From Acidiferrobacteraceae bacterium (GTDB lineage: Bacteria > Pseudomonadota > Gammaproteobacteria > Acidiferrobacterales > Sulfurifustaceae), in assembly GCA_021323795.1 (NCBI GenBank), contig JAJPKH010000117.1, positions 1 through 45,269 on the forward strand: DNA of 45,269 bases, in the 5' to 3' direction. The stretch's first letter is position 1, and the number at the start of each line of letters is the position of its first letter. Positions 45,260 through 45,269 of the stretch are shown here, in pieces. The position numbers and the translations under genes are program-made. Below the pieces are notes generated by a model, which was given only the letters and a program-made list of their open reading frames with translations, did not search any database and was not told the origin of the DNA.

Positions 45260-45269
45260 TTCTATAGAA

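Overview
The window is chromosomal DNA of a GC-rich gammaproteobacterium. The evidence is the syntenic block rpsB-tsf-pyrH-frr-uppS-cdsA-dxr-rseP-bamA-skp-lpxD-fabZ-lpxA-lpxB plus dnaE-accA-tilS, the divergent map-glnD pair, and the nnrD-tsaE-amiC set next to queG. All follow the gammaproteobacterial order known from E. coli. The taxon below class cannot be fixed from the sequence alone; an Acidiferrobacterales, Chromatiales or Xanthomonadales-like lineage would fit, but that is a guess.

Layout. Positions 1-5089 (minus strand) carry dnaE, accA and a tilS cut by the window edge. Positions 5240-18403 (plus strand) carry a DUF3187-type outer-membrane protein gene and then a complete type II secretion operon, gspC to gspN, many of its genes joined by 4-bp ATGA overlaps. 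Positions 18568-32433 (minus strand) carry the envelope, lipid A and translation block from rpsB down to lpxB. In E. coli lpxB is followed by rnhB and dnaE. Here the opposite-strand secretion operon sits at that junction and rnhB is absent. Positions 32712-36172 (plus) hold map-glnD, divergent from rpsB across a 16-bp inverted repeat. Positions 36256-39462 (minus) hold nnrD, tsaE and an amiC-type amidase, and queG (plus) starts at 39772. From about 40.9 kb the region becomes accessory: a kelch-type beta-propeller lipoprotein between palindromic repeats, rraA, a decayed REP-associated transposase, an IS3 transposase tail, an intact REP-associated tyrosine transposase, and a methyltransferase-like protein at the right edge.

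How the genes work together. The minus block couples ribosome components (S2, EF-Ts, RRF), nucleotide supply (PyrH), isoprenoid and undecaprenyl synthesis (Dxr, UppS), phospholipid precursor (CdsA), outer-membrane protein assembly (BamA, Skp, RseP) and lipid A synthesis (LpxD, FabZ, LpxA, LpxB). The gsp operon encodes the secretin, inner-membrane platform, ATPase and pseudopilins of a type II secretion system. Its prepilin peptidase (GspO/PilD) is not in the window.

The most unusual structural signals are these: GC-rich palindromes lodged at the 5' ends of gspF, gspI and lpxB (gspG also has an unexplained N-terminal extension), which lengthen or break the N-termini; mirrored -35 boxes in the rpsB/map inverted repeat; and a small graveyard of REP-associated transposases next to rraA. 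No CRISPR array, tRNA, rRNA or recognisable new defence system was seen.
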